Origin: Chrysomallon squamiferum
Lineage: Eukaryota; Mollusca; Gastropoda; Neomphalida; Peltospiridae
Length of the DNA: 64,000 bases
NCBI GenBank assembly: GCA_012295275.1
Contig: CM022672.1
Location: forward strand, 10,981,904-11,045,903
Reading direction: 5' to 3'
The notes below the pieces were generated by a model. That model made no database searches. It saw only the letters and a program-made list of their open reading frames with translations, and had not been told where the DNA came from. The position numbers and the translations under genes are program-made. Shown in pieces: positions 39,851 to 51,517 of this stretch (position 1 is its first letter; each line of letters begins with the position of its first letter).

Positions 39851-41461
39851 ATTTTAATCTCTCATCTTTATTTATTTATTTTTATTTTTTATTTATTATT
39901 ATTATTATTTTATTATTATTATTATTTTTTTTTTTCTAAGTAAATGCATTTCAACAAGAAAATTATGTTTGCCACTAATAATTAACTTGTTTGATGCTCT
40001 TACTTTTTGACGTCTGTGACTATAAAATAACATTTTATGTAAATCATGATACTGTATAAAATAATAATTTGAAAGAAAATACAAAACTTGTCTGAATTTT
40101 ATGTAATTTATGATTCAGTATTGTTATAATTTGAAGGAAAAAGAGAGATGAAAACAAAAGAATTAAAAAACAAAAAAAGTATAAAACATTAATGTTTATA
40201 ATTTGTCTTGTCAGAATAACTAAGTGATTTATGTTGTATTCACAAGAACAAATTAAATATCAAAAATTTTGTTTAATTTAGTGAGATATATTTTTTACAC
40301 ACAAATGACATAAAACAGTTTGAAAGAAATGACAAATGTTTCTCTTTTCAAAGTTTAAAATTTATGTTTATTTAAAAATTAAATAAATACATGAAGTATA
40401 AACATGAAGTAAGGAAAAATACATATTCTGCATAAAATGTACATAATTTAAAAAAGAAAAATAAATTAGTTTTTTCATTAATTTGTATATATAATATTAT
40501 ATTTTATATGTATTTGAAAAAAATTTATAATTTAAGTTTCATTTTAATAAGTGGCTTTATCCTGCACATTTTACAAAAGCCAGGAGTGCATTTTCGCCTT
40601 TTTTTTTACCATCCTTTTTTAACAACAGCAACTCTTTCCTATGTGTTTTCACACACACACACAAAAATCCAGTGAAGTTGTTTTTTTCACAACATCCTTT
40701 GACAGGGTTAACAAAAAATCTGGAAATATTTCACATCAGACTTAGAACATGCATTGATACACAAACAAATCAACATTCGTTTTATCAACAGCATAGATTT
40801 GCAGAGTGTTGGTCAATTTGCCTATCTAAAACACAATTTTTGTTTGCTACAAACATTAAACATTAAAAAAAAAAAGTAAAATCCATGTTAAAAAAGATCC
40901 TCTGATATTAAATTAACTACAAAATATTTTTCAAGGAAAACGAAATTTTAATTCAAAAATAATTTTAAAAAAAACAAAAAAACAAACAAATGGAAATTGT
41001 TTCCTACCAAGATCCAAACTAAAAAGAGATCCACTGGTATTCCATTCCCCCCCCAAAAAAAATACAAAGTAAAAATAATTATTTGAAGAAAATAAAGAAC
41101 AAAAGAAAACCCAAATGACAACTTTTATACAATATCATTTAACCTAAAAGAAACTGAATTATATATATATATATATATATATTCACATAAATTAAACTTT
41201 AAAAATAAATAAACTGAATATTAAAAAAGAATAATAATAATTCAAAATAATAATTATTACTATTATCTTTCCCTGTGAAATTCAAACATAAAATATATTT
41301 TGAATTACATACAAAAAATTTACTTGGCAATAAAAACAAATTAAAAATTAAAAATTATTATTATTTCCCTGTTTAAAAATTGGCATAAAATAATCTATTT
41401 AAGTTCACCAACATATACACAAATAATGATAATAATAATCATAATCATAATAATTTAAATA

Positions 41462-41570
41462 AATAAATAAATAAAATAAAATAAAATAAAATAAAATAAA
41501 ATAAAATAAAATAAAATAAAATAAAATAAAATAAAATAAAATGAAATGAAATGAAATGAAATGAAAATAA
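41462..41570. repeat. Composite pentanucleotide repeat, (AAAAT)n then five TGAAA units
   Basis: After a few AAAT units, AAAAT runs to 41541, followed by five TGAAA units at 41542-41566 and a return to AAAT. The switch of repeat unit is sharp. Confidence 0.95.
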
Positions 41571-41909
41571 ATAAATAACTAAATAAATAACACTTTTTAA
41601 TTAAAATGAAACTAAAAAGTTCAATATTTTATTTATTTATTTATTTTTAATAATAGGGAAATGATAAAATAATATTTACTTATAAGAATCTTTATACTGA
41701 AGTGAATTTACGTTTTAAGTTACAACTTAAGTTATGTACTATTACATTATGATTACTGACACTATACAACTTACAGCTTTGAGAGACTAAATATATTTAA
41801 CATAAAAATAAATAAATAAATAAATAAATAATAAAAACAAAACAACAGCAACTATAAACAGCAAATAATAAATATAACATTAATTGAAATATAACATCGT
41901 TTGAATTAT

Positions 41910-42200
41910 TTACCCTTCACCTGGCTAAATTTCCTTCCGGGTTCATTTACATATCAGACACGTGACAAATCACAGCATCAGGAAATGTTCTCCAGTGAAC
42001 GTTAACGTAACCGGTACGCTTGAGTAGACTACATAATTCTTTTTTTTTTTTTTTTTTTTTTTTTTTTGCCCCCTCTGTTCTCAAGTGCCCAGTAATTACA
42101 CGTGTTAAGTTAATGTGTGTTATTCATATTTCACTGGTCGAAACAGTAAATGGTTAATTATGAAGTCGAGTGAAAGAAGTGTGTGGTTATAATGGAGGAA
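41910..42200. promoter_or_regulatory. CpG-containing island with E-box, possible promoter or enhancer
   Basis: In a very AT-rich neighbourhood this stretch carries several CpGs, an E-box ACACGTGACA (about 41958) and a second CACGTG-like ACACGTGT (about 42097), split by a poly(T) run at about 42041-42067. No gene can be tied to it. Confidence 0.25.
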
Positions 42201-44770
42201 AAAAAAAAAGTAATAAGATGTATCGCTTTTTTGTGTGGTATACAAAGTTGTTTTTAAAACATTTTGGAGAAACTTTTTATAATGTTAATTTTTAATAATA
42301 ATGTTGCTTTTTGTTTTCTTTCTTTTCTTTTTCTTTTGATTCCATTTGCTGTACTTTCTTCCATTCTTTTTTTGTTGTTTTATTGCGGGGTTTTTTTTTC
42401 TCGTTTTTTTTTTGAGGAGATGGGTCATGTTTGTTAAGATTTTTAAAAATTATTATTGTTTGTTGATTTTTTATTTCAAATAAATAAACAAAAATCGACT
42501 ACAATAGCAACAAAATGAAAATCATATATATTAAAAATGTTTCCCCAAAATGCCGTGAATTAGACATTTAAATAAGAAAAATGCTTTCCCGTGTGATTTA
42601 TTTAGAAGTTCATAAAAGTATTTTTCTCTTTTGTTATTTATTTATGTTATTATTATTTTATTTACATATTTATTTCATTTCAATATTTTATTTTTTTAAT
42701 TTATTTTATTACTGCTGTTATTAATATTAATTTCACTTTAATACAATAAGAATGTTAAAATTGAAATTGTAAATTTGATGTTACTAATAAACAAATTATT
42801 GTAATACTTTATTGATATAATAATAACAGTATAAAATTATTTTTTCTAAAAATGAGATTACTGGTAAAATATTAACAAGATAACACTGGAAATGTTAATA
42901 TGAAATTATTGATAAAATATTAATAAGTAAAAAATGGTTTATAAAATGAAATTGACAATAAAATATAAATACATAAAAATCAGGATTCACAAAATAAAAT
43001 TACTGATGAATATCAATATTATAAAACCAAGGATTCATAAAAAAAAAAAAGAAGAAGAAGAAAAATGGATGTTAACGAGATAAAACTGGGAATGTTAAAA
43101 TAAAATTACAGTTAAAATATTAATAATAAAACCAGGATTCTCAATATGAGATTAATCATAAAATATTAACAAAAATATTAATAACAGTTTAAACCAGAAG
43201 AATTTCTTTTCATGCATGTTGATTAGTCTCTTTCTCCATAGCAACTGTTAACTGCTCAAAAACAATTTAGACCAAAAAGGAAGAACGGCATTGTTAAGTG
43301 GCAATCAGCTGCCATGTCATTGACCTGAGATTTGGGTTTTTTGTTGTGGGTTTTTTGTTCTTCCATCTTTACTTCCTAAGCATGCCATGTAATTAATTCA
43401 AAGGCAGCCATTTACTATGGGAGAAACAGGAAGCCAATCAACAATACAGATGTTGCTAAGTGCCATTAACAGCCATGTTTGTGAATTATCATTTTCAGAA
43501 ATTATATTTTCTGTTCTGCTAGAGCTTTTTTTATTGTTTGTTTTATTTTTTAATTTATTCATTGTTATTGTGGCTTTCTAAAATGTTAAAAATATTTTTT
43601 TTTTTTTTTTTTTTTTACTTCAAACATATTTTTGTTTATTTTTTATTTATTTATTTTTCTTTTTTTTTTTTTTTCTTTGTAATGTAATTTTGCATAAATA
43701 TCAGTGGTTTCTGTTTTAAAATTTTTGCATTGTGATTTTTTTTAAAATTTAATTTACTAAAACTTGATTCTATCTAAAATAATCAGTTTATGGCTACAGA
43801 ACTCTAAAAACTGCTACTGTTGTTTATTTATAATTTAAATAAAATATATTTAGAACTGTAAAAAAAAAAAAAATAAAAAAAAAAATAATAATATAGTTAA
43901 TGAATTAACAAGTGAGACATGTTCTATATTATATGGGAACATTGTCTTGAATAACAGTTATACAGCATATTACTTTTATTTATTTATTTTTTTTCCAATT
44001 CTAAATATATTTTATTTAAAGCATATTAAAGATATATTTTTATTTTTTTCCTATACTTTATACTAACTAAATCAAATTTTAGTAGCAAAATAAACTTTAA
44101 AAATACACCTTCCCAGATAATGACAGAGCTCTGATTTTAAAGGAAAACATTTAAATGACTGCTCCTTGGAGAATTGATCCTGTTGTTTTCAAAACTGAGC
44201 AAAAAAAAAACTCATTCCAAAACATAAACCAGACAAAAAAAAAAAAAAATATGGACATTCTTCTTGTCTTAGCCAGGAATTAGTCTCGAATGATAAATGG
44301 GATATATTTAGACTAAATAACAATTCCTTGGATACTGCCACTACCACACAAATAAAAATAAAGTAATAAGTATGGCAGATCTGGTATACAGTGTAAATAT
44401 AATTTGTATTTGACTTGAACAATATAAATTTTATAAAAATTCAGGTTTCCTATAAAAAAAATAATAATAATAATAAAAACAAAAAATACATGTATATATT
44501 TGTGTATTTGTTTTAATTTATTTATGAGTGGTTATTTGTGTTTGATATAAACATGTAAGTATGTCTCTGTGTGTGTTTATGTATGTGTTGATCGTGTGTG
44601 TGTGTGTGTGTTGGGGGAGGGTTATACGTGTGAATGTATGTATATTTATAACTAATTTAAAATAATGGGGTTTTTCAAAATTCTTATTCCCCATAGAAGG
44701 GGGACATGTGTTTTTTTCTTCTCTGTTTTTTCTGGAGACGATTGCCATAATTATTTCTAATTACAGATTC
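42201..44770. other. Gene-free AT-rich DNA
   Basis: Poly(T) and poly(A) runs (for example about 43591-43617 and 43860-43885) and AT-rich sequence dominate. One less repetitive patch at 43200-43500 holds two related phrases, AAGTGGCAATCAGCTGCCAT (about 43296) and AAGTGCCATTAACAGCCAT (about 43458). No coding exon is supported. Confidence 0.6.
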
Positions 44771-45081
44771 ATTGTTGATGTGTGACACCCTATTAGTTAA
44801 TTCACTGATTATCTAATATTAACCTTCATAATTTCAAATAGTGTTGATTATGTAACAGATAATTAGGACAAAATTTTTTGTACAGATTATATGTTTTTTC
44901 ACATGTTCAGATTTTATATTCCTGTATCTATAAAATTTATGTTCCTCTGTTTATAGATTTTATGTTCCTATATGTATATATTTTATATCCATATATATAT
45001 ATATTTTTTTTTTATATCCATATATATATATATATATATATATTAGATAATCAGTGAATTAACTAATAGGGTGTCACACAT

Positions 45082-45088
<7 letters not shown>
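44771..45088. repeat. Perfect 49-bp inverted repeat with 220-bp spacer
   Basis: The left arm 44771-44819 begins ATTGTTGATGTGTGACACCC. The right arm 45040-45088 is its exact reverse complement and ends TGTCACACATCAACAAT. The spacer holds an AT-rich minisatellite. The right arm is embedded between TA repeats. Confidence 0.97.
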
Positions 45089-45122
<34 letters not shown>

Positions 45123-45305
45123 TTTATTATGTCTGTAGAGATTTTATGTTGCAGTTTTATGTTCAAGTTTTAAATTCCTATATGTGTAGATTTTGTATAG
45201 AGTTTATGTTCCTATGTGTATAAATGTTATGTTCTTATATTTACACATTTTATGTTCCTACATTTTTATATTTTATGTTCATACGTATAAAAATATAACG
45301 TTCAT
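44910..45305. repeat. AT-rich minisatellite, ~25-30-bp unit
   Basis: Many variants of ATTTTATGTTCCTATATGTA recur through this stretch, interrupted by TA repeats and by the right arm of the inverted repeat. Confidence 0.7.
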
Positions 45306-45366
45306 ATTTTTTTCTTTTTATGTTGTTGTTTTTGCCACACACTTCTCTTGTTTTCCTGATCACCAG

Positions 45367-45484
45367 GTTTGTTGGCGAGTTCAGTGACTTTGGCACATGT
45401 CCAGACCACAACTTGGCTAATACTAATACTGAACACCAAAACATGAACACTGAAAGTGTATCTGTCCAAAGTTTGTCTTTTTAA
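45367..45484 (+). other. Possible terminal coding exon, unidentified
   Basis: A good 3' splice-site context (pyrimidine-rich tract, then CACCAG) precedes an open frame FVGEFSDFGTCPDHNLANTN that continues 18 residues to TAA at 45482. Its composition is less AT-biased than the flanks. I recognise no family and see no partner exon upstream, so chance is quite possible. Confidence 0.2.
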
Positions 45485-45721
45485 AGAAAGCCCTACTCAG
45501 CAGGGTATGTTGAACATAAGCACTTCATATCATTAGAAATAAATATATTAATATTCTTTCATTTTTATACACTCTGGATTATTTAAATGATGTTGGTGAA
45601 AAAAAGAAATGTTACTCTTTTGGTGATAGGTATAATGTTCATTTAGAAAGATGGGAAAAAAGAAAGAGAAGCGTAAAAGGAATAAAAGAGACAGAAATGA
45701 AATGAAATCATGTTCATTCTA

Positions 45722-45723
<2 letters not shown>

Positions 45724-45775
<52 letters not shown>
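45724..45775. repeat. (GT)n microsatellite
   Basis: Perfect dinucleotide tract of about 52 bp. Confidence 0.97.
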
Positions 45776-45781
<6 letters not shown>

Positions 45782-46504
45782 CATGCCTGTGTGTGTTGTA
45801 AACAGTTTCCTGCTGGAAATATAACAGGCACAAAAAATATTTTAAAAATCATAATAATAAAAATAAAATAAAATACTGAACTTCGTGTTAAATTCACTTT
45901 TAATTAGACCTGCTTTAGTGTGAGTGGAACAAACAAATGTCAAATCATTCTACTGTGGTAATCATTTCTTTTTATTTGTAAAATCAAGAATAACAATATT
46001 TTGTACAAAGATCATGTAATAGCTTAAGTGTAAATTAATTTTGTAAAATACCTTAGTGATACTTTACCAGTGATTCTATCTCATTACAATGAATCATTAT
46101 AATAAAGTAATAATTCAAAGAAAATTATAGAGAATGATATTTTTCTGTTTATTGTGGTATCATGTCATAGATTCAGCAAACTATTGCAAATATTAGAATT
46201 GCTTTTCTTTTATATTTGCATGTATGGAACAAAATATGAAAAAGGAAATTTATATTCTCACAAGCTACTTATGTCACTGTTAATCTTATTATTTAAAAAC
46301 ATTGGTGTAATAAATGTTGCATAATACTTCAGAATTAAGTAAATTTTAAGGTACAGAATAACCAGAAAAAAAACAAGTAAATTTGGAAATGGATATTTTT
46401 TTGCATGATTGAAGGTTTTTGCTTCATAGCATGAAAACATGCAGTACAACCTATCCATGATTTTCCACAATACACACACACACATTTACACGTACATTAC
46501 ATGA

Positions 46505-46527
46505 AATTAGGTCACCATGACCTAATT
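46505..46527. promoter_or_regulatory. Perfect estrogen-response-element-like palindrome
   Basis: AATTAGGTCA, spacer CCA, then the exact reverse complement TGACCTAATT. The core AGGTCAnnnTGACCT (46509-46523) is the canonical inverted repeat with 3-bp spacing recognised by steroid-type nuclear receptors. Function and target gene are unknown. Confidence 0.5.
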
Positions 46528-48108
46528 CCATCACTTACAATGTCGGCCATTTTGGGGCCACAGTTTATCAAAACATGGTATCAGTCACTAATGAAACTTT
46601 ATTTTACAACTGATGGTTAATACTAATACAAATATTGATAATTTGGCAAATTTTGTCTTTTGTTCAAACCCACCTAGACAAGTAATCGGTCACTTTTCCA
46701 TGGAAACCATTCATGAGAATGACTGATTAGGGTTACATGCAGGTTTACCTTACAAATGGCAATCTGGAAGAAAATTAATTTTATTGACTTTATTGATGTT
46801 TCTTTCTAAATTTGACCTTCTGTGGAATGTTGCCAAAAATAGCCATGACTGAAGTGGGCAGTATGACAGTTTGAGATCAGATTATTATGTTAACTGTTTA
46901 TTAACATTCTGCATATTAAGTGTATTTTATGAAATTTAAATTATTTTTCAGTTTAAATCTTCAAACTGAGAAGAGTTCAGAGAATAAAAATGTTGTACTA
47001 ATGGACTTATCATCATCATCATCATTATCTTCATTATTATTACTATTATCATCTTCATTATTAGCATCATCAACATTATAACTATTACTGTTAATTCAGT
47101 AATCACAGTAACAACTACTACTTCTACTATTATTACTGTTGCTACTGCTGCTTCCACTATTACCACTGATATTATTATTGTTATTATTATTACTTTAAAA
47201 AATAACAATATATTAGATTATCTTTCTTCTTTTTTTAAATTTATTATTTAACATTTTTATGAAAAAAAGAAAGAGAGTAATTTTGTAATTCACGAATTCC
47301 TCCATACCTAATTGGAGAACCAACTTCACGAAATCAACTTAACTTGATTACCTTAAACTCGTTAAGCAGTACGCTTCAGACGAACTTCACTTTTTAATTT
47401 AAAATTACAAAACACAATAAGTTGATTTACAGCAGATAAAAACTGCTTGGTAATTGGCCCCTACTGCACACGTGCACCCACGATTGAATCAGTCGAATTA
47501 GATAACTCTATTTAGTACAACAAAGGGAAATATAATTTCATTAAATTCACGAGATGCAGCCACGACTGCTAATGAACTGACAAATGCACAAGTTTGAAGT
47601 TTAGTAGTCACTGTTCAGCCTGTGAGGAGACGAACACTTCAATTAGGTATTTTGAAAATTTTGTTACTGAGCCATATGGCCCAGGGTTGAGAAAAAACAT
47701 GCACTAAGTAAACAGAATAATAAACCGCAAAATGTGTTTTGTTTTGAACGGAATATATTTGTGTATGTCTAATAGATCACATGAAATCCTCAACAGACAT
47801 TCAAATGTGATCTTAATTTGTTCCCAACATTAAATTATACCCTAAGCACTATATACAAACATTAAACAGTTTTTTTTGCTTTTTAAGAGATCTTATAATA
47901 TTCCTAAATTAAACAGATGTTAAGTTTGACCCCATGCATTAGAATTAAAACAAAAAAAATTAAAATATTATTTTATAATTTAAAATACAGGTTTTAAAGA
48001 AGACAAATAGTTTTATCTGTTTCAAATGTAGTTCTACAGTCACTTGAAACTGGAAGCAGATGAACTGTTTGTATTTTTCTGCTTCTCCTTTTATTCTTTC
48101 TTTTTCTG

Positions 48109-48110
<2 letters not shown>

Positions 48111-48170
<60 letters not shown>

Positions 48171-48255
48171 ATTTTCTGTGTGTTTTTCTTTAATTGTATA
48201 TTGATGTTTAATTACAGTGTATTTATGGTGCAAACTGTATTAAAAGAATATTTAG

Positions 48256-48345
<90 letters not shown>
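48111..48345. repeat. Twin (TC)n microsatellites
   Basis: Two long polypyrimidine tracts, 48111-48167 and 48258-48345, separated by about 90 bp of ordinary sequence and followed by (CA)n. Confidence 0.97.
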
Positions 48346-48348
<3 letters not shown>

Positions 48349-51300
48349 AACGCACACACACACAGACATATATTACTTAACTGAATGTTTTGATAGTGTC
48401 TGGTCAGGGCTAATTGCGGAATGTGGACTTTTTTTTTTATCCTCAATTATCCTTTGTATACAAGACAAACAGTGTTGCTTATAAAACAATGGAGTTTTAT
48501 TTATTTTAACTTCTTTAACATTTCCAAATATCCTCTGTCTCAAAGTACACAATGGCTATGTGTTTTGACTTACATAACAGTGCAGACCAAATACTGGCTT
48601 TTGACAAAGTTTTCTTTCATAATGCTAACATATCATCCATAATATTCTGAAGACGTCTGTGTATCATAGACTTCATTTATAGAAACCTAAAAATATGAGA
48701 AAGAAGAAAAGAAGTCACTTAATAAAATGATTTATAATGTTATAAAAGATCTTAGGATCTTAGGATTGTCCACAATCTTTGAAAAATGGAAATTCAGCTT
48801 AATTTTTTTCACATAATTTATCTAAATTCCACTAAAATTACGAGAAGAAAAGAAAACGAGATGCATGTTTCATTTTTTTTTTTTTTTTTTTTTTGTTGTT
48901 GTTTTTTTAAAATAAATTTAAAAAATTAAAAATTATCTTTTGGTTAAAAATATTTTTTTTTTTTTAGATTATGTTTGAATATGAATGTTATTTATTTTGT
49001 TTTGTTTTGTTTTGTTTTATTTTATTTATTTGTTTTTGCAATTTAAAGTTTTAAAGAATTTCTAAACAGAAAAAAATGTTGTGTCCAGTAAAATTATTTA
49101 AGAAGTAAAATTCGCAGTTTATAAATATAACTGTATATTCTCAATAAGCTCTATTTTCTTTTATGTCTTTAAAAAACATTTGAATAAAAATAAAAAATAC
49201 TGGATTGGTTAAAGGTTATATATTCTTTATGATAATAATGAATTTCTGAATATTTGGAATATTTTTATAAATAATTGTTTTTGTTCATGTTTTATTTTAT
49301 TTAATTTTTTATTTTATTCTAATATTATTTTGTTTTCAAACAATGAAACTACCACGAGTAATTCCATGTTGCAAAATTCTCTACAGAAAAAACAAAAAGT
49401 AAAGAAAAAAGTAAAAAAGAGGAAGAAGGAACTAAAAAACACAAAAGAATTAATTTTGTAGAAATAATCATTTATTTTTGTTCTTCCAACATTTTTTTTT
49501 GTTTTTGTTTAACCAAAACGAACATTAAATAACTAATCCAGCATTATTGATTTTTTTCTTCTGTATTTTACAAACTATTTCCTGTCGCCTCTCCCATTTT
49601 TATTACATGTGTGTCTTTTAATTATTTCAACAGCTTCAAAAATCAATACCTCACCTTATCTAGCACCACTGATCATAGGAATTGCTAGGCTTTTATTAAT
49701 ATAACTGAAAGGAATTTATCAAGAGCCCATTTCTAGTTGTAAATGGTTGTTTTTAGTAATGGTTGTTATCAGAATTCACAGCAACAGATTTCATCGGCAG
49801 GAATAATTGCCTTTTTATTATCATTCATTTTTCTCTTTCCATGTGGTATTAAACATTTATTACAACTGAAGAGAAAAAAACTGTTTTCTAATCCATGTCT
49901 CATTAATCCCTCTCTGTTCACCCTCTCTCTTTTTTTTCTGTCCTTTTTTTCTCTTTTCTGTTTTTCTTCCTTTCTCTCATTCTCCTATTTTTCCTTTTCT
50001 TCTCTCTAATTCCCTTTCTAACCTCTGCCTAAAATAGATCTTACAGCATAATAGAATTTGACAGTATTCTGCATAAACAGACATCAAAAATTTAAAATAC
50101 AGGTTTTTGATCAGAAAGAAAAAATGGTTTAATTGAAGGGAATGCAGTAGTTTGTAATTTTATATGTATGCTCTCTCTCTCTTTTTCTCTTTTCCTATAT
50201 GCACAATACACACAATATATAAAAATGTCCAAGATTCTCACAAACACACATGCAATAGTTAAAATCAAATTGAAAATTTATCTGTAGAAACATATTTTTA
50301 CAGCAACAACCACAGTTTATGAAATGATTTTTCTTTTTCTCAATCTCAAAAATAGTTTTTTTTTTATCTTATACTTTTTTTCTTATAATTCTAAATTTTT
50401 ATTAGAAAATAAAAAATTCCTTGTACATTTTTATTGTGGTCTTCTCTAATAGCCTATCTCTTCTAATTATTTTTATTTTTATTAAAACATTTTCCTGTAT
50501 TATTGAACTGTGATGCAAAACAGATTAAAAGATGAAGTTTTAATCTCTTTTAATTATCAGTGAATGAAGTATTCTGCCATCTTGTGCTTCTGGTGTATAC
50601 AAACATTTATTATTATTTTCATTAATAACATTATTTTCTTATTATTTATCATTATTATTAACTGATTAATTTATTTGTTTGTTTATTAATTTGTTGCTAT
50701 AAATATTAATATTTTTATTGTATCATTATATGTTTATTAATCTATTTAATATTTTTATTATTTATTTATTAGCATTATTACTATTATTTTTACTTTTATT
50801 ATTTGTTATTTTATTTTATTTTATTTTATTTATTTATTTACTTATTTATTTATTTATTTATTTATTGTTGAGTTTTTTTTTTATTAGTATTACTATTAAT
50901 AAATCTGTTAATTAGTTTATATAATTTTATCTTTTTAAAAAAAAAAATGTTTTCCTTATTATTATTATTTTTTAATAAATTAATACAAATAATTAATTGT
51001 TCACTTGTCAGTTTGAATGAACATGCAAACATTTAAGATGAAAAGACTGTTTATTAGAAAAGCAGTGATAAAACTGCTGTAGTCAATAAACACATGGAAC
51101 TGCAGAAAGTCAAATCTATTACTCTCATTCATCATCATGTCAAAGCATAATCAAATTCCCAGGACAGACAAGAATTTTATTAAATTTAGGAAAATCATAA
51201 AAGTCTATAATTATGTCACACATTATTAATCTCGTACCATATTTTGTCAAACGCTCTGAAATATACTGAGCAAAAAAAAATATGGATCGTTGCTTTTCAC

Positions 51301-51466
51301 CGTCATCATTTGATTTCAAAAGATTTGACTGGATATAATCTGCTAATTATTATCTAATAATATTTAGTTTATATAATAATTAATTTTTTTTTGAGGGGGA
51401 TGTATTTTGTTTAAAGGTAAATGAAATGTTTCTGTCAATCCCAGAATAATTTATGGATAAAATAAT

Positions 51467-51469
<3 letters not shown>

Positions 51470-51516
<47 letters not shown>
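51470..51516. repeat. (GT)n microsatellite
   Basis: Perfect dinucleotide tract. A second, interrupted TG-rich region follows at about 51715-51845. Confidence 0.97.

Positions 51517-51517
<1 letters not shown>

Larger units (their letters stand above)
33536..41909. other. Gene-free AT-rich DNA with simple repeats
   Basis: I find no supported gene. It contains (TTA)n at 34834-34869, (AAAT)n at 36724-36768, further TTA/TTG tracts near 37912-37942 and 38707-38760, and (AT)n near 41160-41182. It also holds an imperfect duplication at 39655-39850, a Tigger-like terminus near 39072-39104 and a possible retrotransposon scrap near 35714-35832. Confidence 0.6.

Noticed and set aside
43234-43245. RFX X-box-like CTCCATAGCAAC
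   Set aside because: Only one half-site fits the consensus and no promoter is nearby.
46948-47208. Ile/Val/Met-rich 86-codon minus-strand frame
   Set aside because: Product of a degenerate trinucleotide region (TCA/TTA/CTA units).
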